The translations under genes and the position numbers were made by a program. Positions 13,950-20,983 of a DNA stretch of 27,542 bases are shown piece by piece. The notes below the pieces were generated by a model that was not told the origin of the DNA, did not search any database, and was given only the letters and a program-made list of their open reading frames with translations. This DNA comes from JBQCHF01 sp051953655 (lineage in GTDB: Bacteria > Actinomycetota > Actinomycetes > Motilibacterales > Motilibacteraceae), in assembly GCA_051953655.1 (NCBI GenBank), contig JBQCIO010000019.1, positions 1 to 27,542 on the forward strand, read 5' to 3'. Position 1 is the first letter of the stretch. The number at the start of each line of letters is the position of its first letter.

Positions 13950-14102
13950 ATGGGTGCGGTCGCGGTCGGGCTGGACGGCAGCACGCGGGTGGTCACGTGG
14001 GGCGTCGTGCAGATCACGTACGCCAACCTCGCCGTGATCGCCCTGATGCTGGTCGTGTTCGTGCTGGCGCTGCTGCTGCCGTTCCCGAGGGGGCGCAGGT
14101 GA
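13950..14102 (+). CDS. 50-residue single-helix membrane peptide of the cytochrome-b operon
   Basis: ATG 13950 has a strong GGAGGGGG 6 bases upstream and runs to the TGA at 14100-14102. The product is 50 residues with one transmembrane helix (about residues 24-44, ITYANLAVIALMLVVFVLAL) and a basic tail PFPRGRR, which suggests the C-terminus is inside. The next start codon (GTG 14099) overlaps the stop, so translation is coupled to the cytochrome b gene. Small single-helix subunits are common in cytochrome bc/b6f and oxidase complexes; I infer a comparable structural or assembly role. I do not recognise the family. Confidence 0.75.
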   Translation: MGAVAVGLDGSTRVVTWGVVQITYANLAVIALMLVVFVLALLLPFPRGRR

Positions 14103-14743
14103 CCGCGGGACCGGGAACGGTCCCGGCGGGCGGGTGGACGGGCCGGCTGCGGGGCCGGCTGCTGCGCGAGCTACCGCCGGAGAAGGCGCTGCCGGACGAG
14201 CAGCCGGCCTACGTGGCCTCGTGGATCTACGTGTTCGGGGTGGCCACCCTGGCCGCGTTCGCCTGGGTCCTGCTGTCCGGGCTCGTCCTCGCGCTCAAGG
14301 GGCCGGCCTGGTGGCACGTGTCCGGGCTCGGCCACTTCGTGAACAGCACGCACCTGTGGAGCGTGGAGCTGTTCTTCTTCACGATGGTCGTGCACCTGTG
14401 GGGCAAGTACTGGATGGCCGCCTGGCGCGGCCGGCGCGCCGCCACCTGGGTCACCGGCGCGCTCGCCTTCCTGGCGTCCATCGGTGCGGCGTTCACCGGC
14501 TACCTGGTGCAGACGAACTTCGACGCCCAGTGGATCGCCACCCAGGCCAGGGACGGCCTGAACTCGGTCGGCATCGGCGCCTTCTTCAACACTCTCGACC
14601 TGGGTCAGGTGCTGCTGGTGCACGCCGTCGTCGCGCCGTTCGCGGTGGCCGTCATCGCGGTCTGGCACGTGCTGCTGGTGCGCCGTCGCGGTGTCGTGCC
14701 TCCGCTGGGCCTGGACCTCGAGCAGGCCGGTGAGCGGCCGTGA
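14099..14743 (+). CDS. Cytochrome b N-terminal-domain protein (b6-type di-heme)
   Basis: 214 residues with four to five membrane helices. Two helices carry the heme-ligand pairs of cytochrome b: H-x13-H in the helix beginning THLWSVELFFF and ending VVHLWG, and H-x14-H in the helix beginning LLVHAVVAPF and ending AVWHVLL. The 14-residue spacing in the second helix is the b6 type; bc1-type cytochrome b has 13 (established). There is no C-terminal half, so the Qo-site PEWY motif that sits there in cytochrome bc complexes is missing. It is therefore a cytochrome b6-like core that would move electrons between quinol and two b hemes across the membrane. It overlaps both neighbours by four bases (GTGA). 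No Rieske protein or cytochrome c gene is near. Confidence 0.85.
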   Translation: MTAGPGTVPAGGWTGRLRGRLLRELPPEKALPDEQPAYVASWIYVFGVATLAAFAWVLLSGLVLALKGPAWWHVSGLGHFVNSTHLWSVELFFFTMVVHLWGKYWMAAWRGRRAATWVTGALAFLASIGAAFTGYLVQTNFDAQWIATQARDGLNSVGIGAFFNTLDLGQVLLVHAVVAPFAVAVIAVWHVLLVRRRGVVPPLGLDLEQAGERP

Positions 14744-15738
14744 CCGCGCCGTCGCCGCCCCGCCAGCGCCCGGCCGGCGTTCCCGGCCGCGCCGCCCGAC
14801 GCCCGCTGCCCTCGCAGCGGGAGTGGGACGGGCCGACCCGCCCCTACGACCTGGTCAAGGAGGGCGTCGTTGCCCTCGTCGTCGTCGGGGCCCTCGTGCT
14901 CGTGCTGGCGGCGGTGTTCAGCAGCCCGGACGAGCGGGCGGTGACCACGGCCGGCTGGGCCTCCGCCGACCCGGCCGACGTCGTCGCCACAGCCACCAGC
15001 GAGCTGGCCGGCACCAGCGGCACCGCGACCTACGGCGCCCCGTACAACGCGGGGGGCGGGGAGCAGAGCCTCGGGCCGCTGCACCTCCAGCGGTGGGCCG
15101 GGGTGCGCGTCCCCGTCGACGCGGCGAACGACTTCGTCGTGGCCCCGCTGCGGACGCTGCCGCGGGCCCCGGCGCTCTCGCTCGCGCTCTCCGCATGGGA
15201 CGCGGCGTCGCCGGCCCAGCGGACGGCGTGGGCGACCGCCTACGGCGACGCGCTGGCGGCGGCACCGGGCGGCGACCCGGCCAAGGTCGCACCCGGCAGG
15301 TACGGCCCGGTGCCGGCGATGACCGCGGCCCTGCTCGGCATGGCACGGCAGGGGCACCTGGACGCGGTGATCGACGCCGAGAAGGGCCCGTACGCCACGG
15401 ACCACACCCGCTCGATGCTCTTCCTGGCCGACAGCGCCTACCTGGAGGACAGGGCGACCAGCGAGCAGCACCTCGGCGGGGACCAGTGGGGGATGATGAA
15501 CGAGACCGGCAACTACCCGGGCCAGTCGTGGCTGTGGCTCTACACGTTCTGGTACCAGGTCCGGCCGTTCTCCACCTCCGGCAACGCCGACGCCCTCGTG
15601 TGGGGACTGATGGCGCTGCTCACCCTCGGCTTCGTCCTGGTCCCGTTCCTCCCGGGCGTGCGCAGCGTCCCGCGGTGGATCCCGGTCCACCGGCTGGTCT
15701 GGCGGGACTGGTACCGCGAGCACCCGTACCGGCGGTGA
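14740..15738 (+). CDS. Membrane-anchored exported protein of the cytochrome-b operon, unknown family
   Basis: 332 residues from a GTG that overlaps the cytochrome b stop. Layout: a cytoplasmic Pro/Arg-rich start, helix 1 at about 40-60, a ~210-residue outside domain, helix 2 near 284-304 (ALVWGLMALLTLGFVLVPFL), and a basic cytoplasmic tail rich in Trp/Arg/Tyr. The outside domain has no CxxCH heme motif, no Rieske Cys-His pair and no clear copper site. It contains conserved-looking pieces such as AGWASADPADVV, YGAPYN, MNETGNYPGQSW and LWLYTFWYQ. The end of the protein, with a helix followed by VRSVPRWIPVH, recalls the subunit IV/C-terminal region of cytochrome b complexes, but only weakly. I infer a partner subunit of the b6-like cytochrome. 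A weak hairpin overlaps its stop (15731-15745). Confidence 0.75.
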   Translation: MTAPSPPRQRPAGVPGRAARRPLPSQREWDGPTRPYDLVKEGVVALVVVGALVLVLAAVFSSPDERAVTTAGWASADPADVVATATSELAGTSGTATYGAPYNAGGGEQSLGPLHLQRWAGVRVPVDAANDFVVAPLRTLPRAPALSLALSAWDAASPAQRTAWATAYGDALAAAPGGDPAKVAPGRYGPVPAMTAALLGMARQGHLDAVIDAEKGPYATDHTRSMLFLADSAYLEDRATSEQHLGGDQWGMMNETGNYPGQSWLWLYTFWYQVRPFSTSGNADALVWGLMALLTLGFVLVPFLPGVRSVPRWIPVHRLVWRDWYREHPYRR

Positions 15739-15773
15739 GACCGCCGCCCTGCGCGCAGACTCGGCAGGCACCG

Positions 15774-15809
15774 GCAGGCGTGAGCAGGCGTGAGCAGGCG
15801 TGAGCAGGC
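15774..15809. repeat. 10-nt tandem repeat upstream of infA
   Basis: GCAGGCGTGA is repeated three times head to tail (15774-15783, 15784-15793, 15794-15803), followed by a partial fourth copy. A related GGCAGGCA lies just before. The period matches about one helical turn. It sits 36 bases after the cytochrome operon and 120 bases before the infA start. Confidence 0.75.
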
Positions 15810-15875
15810 CCGGGGAGGAGGTAGCGTCGCGGGGAGGGGGGACCTGCGGCCCGGCATCGGCCCCGGTCGCCGGGG

Positions 15876-15881
15876 TACCCT
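15876..15881 (+). promoter_or_regulatory. Possible -10 of infA
   Basis: TACCCT inside GGGGTACCCTGTG, 46 bases before the infA ATG, fits the actinobacterial TANNNT -10. No good -35 is seen upstream. It supports transcription of this infA from its own promoter. Confidence 0.4.
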
Positions 15882-15927
15882 GTGCCCCAAGGTGGTCCGT
15901 CCGGTCCGCCTCACCGAAGGGAAATGC

Positions 15928-16146
15928 ATGCCGAAGGCTGACGCCATCGAGGTCGAGGGCACCGTCGTCGAGGCCCTGCCCAACACGATGTTCCGCGTGG
16001 ACCTGGCCAACGGCCACCAGGTGCTGGCGCACCTGTCCGGCCGGATGCGCCGTCACTACATCCGCGTCCTGCTCGAGGACAAGGTCGTCGTGGAGCTCAG
16101 CCCCTACGACCTCACTCGCGGGCGCATCGTCTACCGCCACAAGTAG
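15928..16146 (+). CDS. infA: Translation initiation factor IF-1, stand-alone copy
   Basis: 72 residues from ATG 15928 with GAAGG about 8 bases upstream. It is the full S1/OB-fold protein: MPKADAIEVEGTVVEALPN, then FRVDLANGHQVLAHLSG, MRRHYIRVL, and the hallmark VVELSPYDLTRGRIVYRHK. IF-1 binds the 30S A site during initiation. In actinobacteria the housekeeping infA normally sits with rpmJ, rpsM, rpsK and rpsD (established); none of those are here. It lies alone behind the cytochrome-b operon, so it is probably a second, paralogous IF-1. A strong dyad 13 bases after the stop should terminate it. Confidence 0.95.
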   Translation: MPKADAIEVEGTVVEALPNTMFRVDLANGHQVLAHLSGRMRRHYIRVLLEDKVVVELSPYDLTRGRIVYRHK

Positions 16147-16159
16147 CCGACCTCCTCGC

Positions 16160-16197
16160 AGCGCGCTGGAGCCCGGATATCCGGGCGACGGCGCGCT
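16160..16197. terminator. Large dyad terminator after infA
   Basis: AGCGCGC, 4 nt, GCCCGGATATCCGGGC (perfect 16-nt palindrome), 4 nt, GCGCGCT, all around one centre. As RNA this is a long hairpin with one symmetric internal loop, starting 13 bases after the infA stop. It could also be a protein-binding dyad. Confidence 0.65.
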
Positions 16198-16435
16198 TCG
16201 TGCTGCCCGGGGTCGTTCGAGCGCGACCGGTTGGCCGGCGACGGCCCGTGGGCGATGGCCGGCGACTGGGCGGTCGACCTCTTCCTGGGCCCACCCCGAG
16301 CCCACGCACCGGCACCGCTGACACGCGCGGCGGGGGACGCGGCCTGCTGGCGGTCCTGCTCTGGGGAAAGGCGGCTGTTGACGGCGGTGGTTGCCGTGCG
16401 GGGCGGCCGTGGCGGGCCGCTGGCGGTCCTGCTCC

Positions 16436-16566
16436 CAGAGTGTGACGACAATGCAGGTTCTCTCGGCGTGTCGCGGCTCTACGGTCACACTCTGAGCGGC
16501 GGGAAGATCGAGTGGAACGCGGTTGCGTGACACGCCGGCGTGTCGCGCACCAAACCTTCCACTCGA
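16436..16566. repeat. Cluster of nested inverted repeats
   Basis: Three dyads lie in 131 bases of gene-free DNA. CAGAGTGTGAC (16436-16446) pairs perfectly with 16484-16494. TCGAGTGGAA (16508-16517) pairs with TTCCACTCGA (16557-16566). Inside the second lies a 26-nt dyad (16524-16549, one mismatch pair) built around GACACGCCGGCGTGTC. The piece GGCGTGTCGCG occurs in both halves (about 16465 and 16538). No protein-coding signal is convincing here. It may be a structured RNA or a small palindromic mobile repeat. Confidence 0.65.
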
Positions 16567-16640
16567 GCCCTCACCCCACGGCGGGACCGCCGGCCGGCCG
16601 GCGGAGCAGCCCCCCACCCGCTCCCGCCGTCGCCAGCGCT

Positions 16641-16852
16641 TTTCACAAGCACGGGGATCTCGACATCGCCGTCCCGGCGGCGGCCTTCCGGGCGGTTCCG
16701 GCCGCGCTCCTCGACCTCGACGTCGTGGACGGCGGACGGAGCCGGCCGCTGGAGGAGACGGATGCCGCAGCTGGGCGCCGGCGGCGCTGGCACGGGTGCA
16801 CCCCGGGCACCCCTGGCTCGAGGACCCGGTCCTGCTCCAGGGCTCCACCTGA
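16641..16852 (+). pseudogene. Decayed aminoglycoside-nucleotidyltransferase-like fragment
   Basis: One frame reads KHGDLDIAVPAAAFRAV and then DLDVVDGGRSRPLEETDA. This resembles the HGD(I/L)(D/E)IAVP core of nucleotidyltransferase-fold aminoglycoside adenylyltransferase-like proteins. After about 16765 the likeness ends in that frame, while another frame reads LARVHPGHPWLEDPVLLQGS to a TGA at 16850-16852, as expected after a frameshift. Nothing family-like is upstream of HGD, so the N-terminus is also gone. I call it a remnant; similarity is judged by eye only. Confidence 0.4.
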
Positions 16853-16925
16853 CCCGGAACGCCTCGCGAGGGCCGGCCACGCGGTCGGCAGGAGTCGTCG
16901 GGCGCACAGCGGGAAGCACGACGGC

Positions 16926-17789
16926 ATGGTCGCGGTGCAGGGAGAGCCGGCTGCCGGGTGCGCGGAGGCCGGTGGGCGGGGTCGGCGGGCGGCGGGCGAT
17001 GCGGCGGACTCCACGTCGCTGCGGTTCACCGCCCGGATGGGACTGGTCGCGCGGGCGGTCTTCTACCTGGTGCTCGCCTACCTCGCCGTGGTCGTCGCCC
17101 GGCACGCGGGGAGCGGCGGCCAGCAGAGCGACGCCAACGGCGCCATGCGGCTGGTCGCCGCCAACCCTCTGGGCAAGGCGGTGCTCCTGCTCGCGGTGCT
17201 CGGCTTCCTCGCCTTCGGCGCCAGCCGACTGCTCGGAGCCTTCCGCGACCGGCGCCCCTCCCGCCTGCGCCGGCTGTCCACCGCCGGCCAGGGGCTGTGG
17301 TACCTCGTCATGGCCGCGCTCGTCGGAGAGTTCCTGCTGGGCAAGGGAAGCGTCGGCTCGGAGCAGCAGCACGACTCGACCACCGCCACGCTGCTCTCCC
17401 TGCCCGGCGGTCGCTGGGTGGTCGCCGGCGTCGGCGTCGTGGTGGTCTGCGTCTGCGGCTGGCAGGTGCTCACCGCGATCCGCGGCCAGTACGCCGACGG
17501 GTTGCGGCTGTCCCGGCTCCCGGCGGCCCTGCGCGCCCCCGCCCACGTCGTCGCGCGGGTCGGCATCCCGGCCCGGGCGCTGGCCGTGGCACCGGTCGGG
17601 GTGTTCTTCGTCCTGGCCGGCGTCGAGGCGAACGCTGGCGCCTCGCAGGGGCTCGACGCCTACCTCAGCCGGCTCGCCCGGCACCCGTCGGGCCGGGTCG
17701 TCGTCCTCGCGGTCGCGGTCGGCTTCGTCGTCTTCGCCCTGTACTCGCTGGTGGAGGCGCGCTGCCGGGAGGTGGCGGCGGGGGTGTGA
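16926..17789 (+). CDS. DUF1206 membrane protein
   Basis: 287 residues from ATG 16926, with a GGGAAG-type ribosome site about 8 bases before it. A short hydrophilic start is followed by six hydrophobic helices in three helix-pair repeats: MGLVARAVFYLVLAYLAVVV, then GQGLWYLVMAALVGEFLLG, then a third unit with VGIPARALAVAPVGVFFVLA. Each is followed by a second helix ending near a basic residue. This is the DUF1206 arrangement, an integral membrane family common in actinobacteria with no established function. Two Cys sit in the fourth helix (VVCVCGW). It is convergent with the next gene, 10 bases away. Confidence 0.85.
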   Translation: MVAVQGEPAAGCAEAGGRGRRAAGDAADSTSLRFTARMGLVARAVFYLVLAYLAVVVARHAGSGGQQSDANGAMRLVAANPLGKAVLLLAVLGFLAFGASRLLGAFRDRRPSRLRRLSTAGQGLWYLVMAALVGEFLLGKGSVGSEQQHDSTTATLLSLPGGRWVVAGVGVVVVCVCGWQVLTAIRGQYADGLRLSRLPAALRAPAHVVARVGIPARALAVAPVGVFFVLAGVEANAGASQGLDAYLSRLARHPSGRVVVLAVAVGFVVFALYSLVEARCREVAAGV

Positions 17790-17799
17790 GCGGGTGCGG

Positions 17800-18303
17800 C
17801 TAGGAGCCTCGCCTGGTCCGACGTGCCCAGGTGAGCGCGGCCCCGCCGAACATCACCGCCACGAGCACCGCGGTGGCCGTGAGCACCGGACCGCGCACGA
17901 CCTGGTCCGCGCACCAGCCGATCACGCCGCCGGCCAGCCCGCCGGGCAGCAGCAGGAGGACGCGCCGGCCGACGTCGGGGCCCTGCTCATCGGCCTGTCG
18001 GAAGGTCCGGTGCCAGGACAGCAGGCTCAGCCCGGCGCTCGCCACGCACGGTGCCAGGAGGACCAGCAGGAACACCCCGGAGAGCAGCGGTGCGGGCGGG
18101 CCGGCGAAGCGCCGGGTCCCGTGGGCGGTCACGCTGTCGGCGACCTCGCCGACCACGATCCAGTAGAGGGGGAGCGTCACCAGCAGCGCCCACGCCGCCG
18201 CCAGCGGCAGCAGCCGTCGGCGCAGCGCCAGCGCCCGGTCGCGGGCCGTGGTGGACGGGAGGGTGGTGGGCGCGGACGCACTGACCGTCGTCGACGTGGC
18301 CAT
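17800..18303 (-). CDS. Four-helix membrane protein of unknown function
   Basis: 167 residues from ATG 18303, preceded by a strong GAGGGGGG ribosome site; an open frame continues six codons upstream but lacks such a site. A Ser/Thr-rich cytoplasmic start and a basic segment (ARDRALALRRR) are followed by four hydrophobic helices: LLPLAAAWALLVTLPLYWIV, a helix around LLSGVFLLVLLAPCVASAGL, one around VLLLLPGGLAGGVIGW, and a last one around VLTATAVLVAVMFGG. The C-terminus is basic. I do not recognise the family. Its upstream region, shared with the divergent esterase gene, contains the 88-nt dyad. Confidence 0.7.
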   Translation of the reverse strand: MATSTTVSASAPTTLPSTTARDRALALRRRLLPLAAAWALLVTLPLYWIVVGEVADSVTAHGTRRFAGPPAPLLSGVFLLVLLAPCVASAGLSLLSWHRTFRQADEQGPDVGRRVLLLLPGGLAGGVIGWCADQVVRGPVLTATAVLVAVMFGGAALTWARRTRRGS

Positions 18304-18447
18304 GGAGCCCCCTCGTGGCACGCCTGCCCCGTCCCGAGGGAACGACGGCCGGTGGCACCACGGGCAGGGGCGTTGGTCACCTGTCCGACAGGCCGTAGGA
18401 GTGCGGTGAGGAGCTGACCGCGCGCAGTGACCTGGGGGCGGTGGCCG

Positions 18448-18535
18448 GAACGATCACGTCCCCGTGATCCTTCCCTGCTTACCGCGACAGATCTGTCGCG
18501 GTGAGCATGGAAGGATCGCGCCCGCGTGATCGTTC
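18448..18535. repeat. 88-nt near-perfect dyad in a divergent promoter region
   Basis: Centred at 18491.5, the two 44-nt arms match at about 37 positions. From outside in: GAACGATCACG (11/11), a 7-nt divergent block, GATCCTTCC (9/9), one mismatch, TGCT, one mismatch, then the perfect 22-nt central palindrome (18481-18502) with AGATCT at its middle. It lies between divergent starts at 18303 (minus) and 18651 (plus), so it is not a terminator of either gene. It may be a multi-dimer operator, a long RNA hairpin in the leader of the esterase gene, or a palindromic mobile repeat. Confidence 0.8.
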
Positions 18536-18650
18536 GGACCGGGTCCCGCACGATCGACAGGAGGCGGGCCGCGCGCCGGGGACACGCGGCGACATGGAAC
18601 GCTGGCGTGCCAGCGGCGGACGACAGCGGGCGATCGAGGAGGACGAGCGG

Positions 18651-19460
18651 ATGGGGCAGCCGTGGCGGCGGTTCGTCGCGGTCGGGGACAGCACCGTGGA
18701 GGGGCTGGAGGACCCGGACGGGCGGGGCGGCTACCGCGGGTGGGCCGACCGGCTCGCCGAGGCGCTGGCGGCGCACCTGGCGATGCAGGAGCCGGCGGCC
18801 GAGCCGCTGCTCTACGCCAACCTGGCGGTCCGCGGCCGGCGCACCCGGGAGGTGCTGTCCGACCAGCTCGCAGCCGCGCTGGCGCTGGCGCCCGACCTCG
18901 TCGTCTGCGTGGTCGGCGTCAACGACGTGCTGCGCCCCCGGCTGGACCTGCCCCGGCTGCTGGCGGACACCCGCAGCCTGCACCGGTCGCTGCGGGCCTC
19001 CGGCGCCGACGTGCTGACCTTCACCCAGCCCGACCCGGCCGCCGTGGTGCCGCTGGCCCGGCCGCTGCGCAGCCGCGTGCTCGCCCACAACGAGGTGCTG
19101 CGCGAGCTCGCGCGCACCGACGGCGTCCTCCTGCTCGACCTCGAGCGCGAGCCGGTGGCCACCGACCCCCGGCTGTGGGCCGCCGACCGTCTGCACGCCA
19201 GCCCCGCCGGGCACGAGCGGGTCGCCGCCGGGCTCGCCGAGACCCTCGGCCTCTCCGGGGCCTCAGCCGGCTGGCGGACGCCGCTGCCGCCGCTGGACCG
19301 GCCGCCGGCCCTGGCCGCCGTCCGCACCGAGCTGGACTGGGCCCGCCGGCATCTCGGCCCCTGGGCGCTCCGTCGGCTGAGGGGCCAGTCCTCCGGGGAC
19401 CGGCGCGAGCCCAAGCGACCGGCCTACGTCCCCGTGCGCCCCGCCGCGGAGCCGACGTGA
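18651..19460 (+). CDS. SGNH/GDSL-family hydrolase
   Basis: 269 residues from ATG 18651 with GAGGAGG about 9 bases upstream. The SGNH blocks are present: FVAVGDSTVEG with nucleophile S14, NLAVRGRRTREV, VVGVNDVLRPR (G89-N91), and the Asp-x-x-His of DRLHASP (D179, H182). These enzymes hydrolyse esters or thioesters with a shallow Ser-His-Asp site (family knowledge). No signal peptide is seen, so it acts in the cytoplasm, unlike many lipases. Its C-terminal ~50 residues are basic and Pro-rich. Its stop overlaps the GTG of the carboxyltransferase gene, so the two are translationally coupled, which suggests a shared acyl pathway. Confidence 0.9.
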   Translation: MGQPWRRFVAVGDSTVEGLEDPDGRGGYRGWADRLAEALAAHLAMQEPAAEPLLYANLAVRGRRTREVLSDQLAAALALAPDLVVCVVGVNDVLRPRLDLPRLLADTRSLHRSLRASGADVLTFTQPDPAAVVPLARPLRSRVLAHNEVLRELARTDGVLLLDLEREPVATDPRLWAADRLHASPAGHERVAAGLAETLGLSGASAGWRTPLPPLDRPPALAAVRTELDWARRHLGPWALRRLRGQSSGDRREPKRPAYVPVRPAAEPT

Positions 19461-20983
19461 GCGAGCAGGGGCCGGACGCGCCACGGGAGGACCTGGCCGA
19501 GGTGCTGCGGCGCCGCGGACTGCTCGAGGACGCCGCCCGCCCCGACGCCGTCGCGCGCCGGCACGCCACCGGCCGGCGCACCGTGCGGGAGGACCTCGCC
19601 GACCTCGTCGACGCCGGGTCGTGGAGCGAGTACGGCGGCCTGGCCATCGCCGCGCAGCGCGCCCGCCGCCCGGTCGAGGACCTGGTGGCCGGCACCCCCG
19701 CCGACGGCCTGCTCGCCGGCCTCGCCCGGATCAACGGCGACCTGGTCGGCGTGGAGCGGGCCCGCGCCGCCGTGCTCGCCTACGACTACACGGTGCTGGC
19801 GGGCACCCAGGGCCTCACCGGCCACGCCAAGACCGACCGGCTGCTCACCGTGGTCGAGCAGCTGCGCGTGCCGGTCGTGCTCCTGGCCGAGGGTGGCGGC
19901 GGCCGGCCCGGCGACACCGACCACGCCATCGTGGGCGGGCTGGACCTCATGACGTTCGCCCTCTGGGCGCGGCTGTCCGGGGTCGTGCCGCGCATCGCCG
20001 TGGCCTCCGGCCGCTGCTTCGCCGGCAACGCAGCCCTGTTCGGCGCCAGCGACATCACCATCGCCACCGCCGGGTCGAGCATCGGCATGGGCGGGCCGGC
20101 CATGATCGAGGGCGGCGGCCTCGGCGTGGTGACCGCCGACGACGTCGGTCCGATGGACGTGCAGGTGCCCAACGGCGTCGTCGACGTCCTCGTGCCCGAC
20201 GACGCCGCGGCCGTCGCCACCGCCAAGCAGGCGCTGTCCTACTTCCAGGGCCCGGTGCGGCAGTGGTCCGCCCCGGACCAGAGCGCGCTGCGCGACGTCG
20301 TGCCGGAGAACCGCCGGCGCGCCTACGACGTCCGGGCCGCGGTCCGGCTGCTCGCGGACGAGGGCTCGGTGCTCGAGCTGCGCGCCCGGCACGCCCGCAG
20401 CATGGTCACCGCGCTGGCCCGGATCGAGGGCCGGCCGGTCGGCGTCGTCGCCAACAACCCGCTCCACCAGGCCGGCGCCATCACCGCCGACGGCGCCGAG
20501 AAGGCCGCGCGGTTCCTGGGGATCTGCGACGCCTTCGGGCTGCCGGTGGTCTCCCTCTGCGACACCCCCGGATTCATGGTCGGCCCGGACGCCGAGCGCA
20601 CCGGGCTGGTGCGCCGCGCCGGTTCGCTCTTCGTCGCCGCGGCCAAGCTGCGCTCCCCGCTGGCCACGGTCGTGCTGCGCAAGGGCTACGGGCTGGGCGC
20701 GATGGTCATGGCCGGCGGCAGCTTCCACGCCGCGCTGGCCACGTTCTCCTGGCCCACCGGGGAGTTCGGCGGGATGAACCTCGAGGGCGCGGTGCGGCTC
20801 GGCCTGCGCCGCGAGCTCGACGCGATCGAGGACCCCGAGGAGCGCGAACGCGCCTACGAGGCGGCGGTGCGGGCCGCCTACGCCCACGGGCAGGCGCTCA
20901 ACACCGCCACCTACTTCGAGGTCGACGACGTCATCGACCCCGCCGACACCCGCGCCCGGCTGGTGGCCACGCTGTTCGGCTGA
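19457..20983 (+). CDS. Acyl-CoA carboxylase carboxyltransferase (beta) subunit
   Basis: 508 residues from GTG 19457 with GGAG upstream. It is a two-lobed crotonase-fold carboxyltransferase. The N-lobe has YDYTVLAGTQG, GGGGRPGDTD and the oxyanion segment AGSSIGMGGPAMIEGGGLG; the C-lobe has GVVANNPLHQAGAIT, SLCDTPGFMVGPDAE and RKGYGLGAMVMAGG. It moves CO2 from biotin to an acyl-CoA as part of an acetyl/propionyl/acyl-CoA carboxylase (family knowledge). No biotin carboxylase or biotin carrier gene is nearby, so it must share an alpha subunit encoded elsewhere. Substrate choice cannot be told by eye. It is coupled to the upstream SGNH hydrolase. Confidence 0.9.
   Translation: MSEQGPDAPREDLAEVLRRRGLLEDAARPDAVARRHATGRRTVREDLADLVDAGSWSEYGGLAIAAQRARRPVEDLVAGTPADGLLAGLARINGDLVGVERARAAVLAYDYTVLAGTQGLTGHAKTDRLLTVVEQLRVPVVLLAEGGGGRPGDTDHAIVGGLDLMTFALWARLSGVVPRIAVASGRCFAGNAALFGASDITIATAGSSIGMGGPAMIEGGGLGVVTADDVGPMDVQVPNGVVDVLVPDDAAAVATAKQALSYFQGPVRQWSAPDQSALRDVVPENRRRAYDVRAAVRLLADEGSVLELRARHARSMVTALARIEGRPVGVVANNPLHQAGAITADGAEKAARFLGICDAFGLPVVSLCDTPGFMVGPDAERTGLVRRAGSLFVAAAKLRSPLATVVLRKGYGLGAMVMAGGSFHAALATFSWPTGEFGGMNLEGAVRLGLRRELDAIEDPEERERAYEAAVRAAYAHGQALNTATYFEVDDVIDPADTRARLVATLFG

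Noticed and set aside
16231..16530. A 99-codon open frame as a possible gene
   Set aside because: It has no ribosome site, no family resemblance and runs through the nested inverted repeats.
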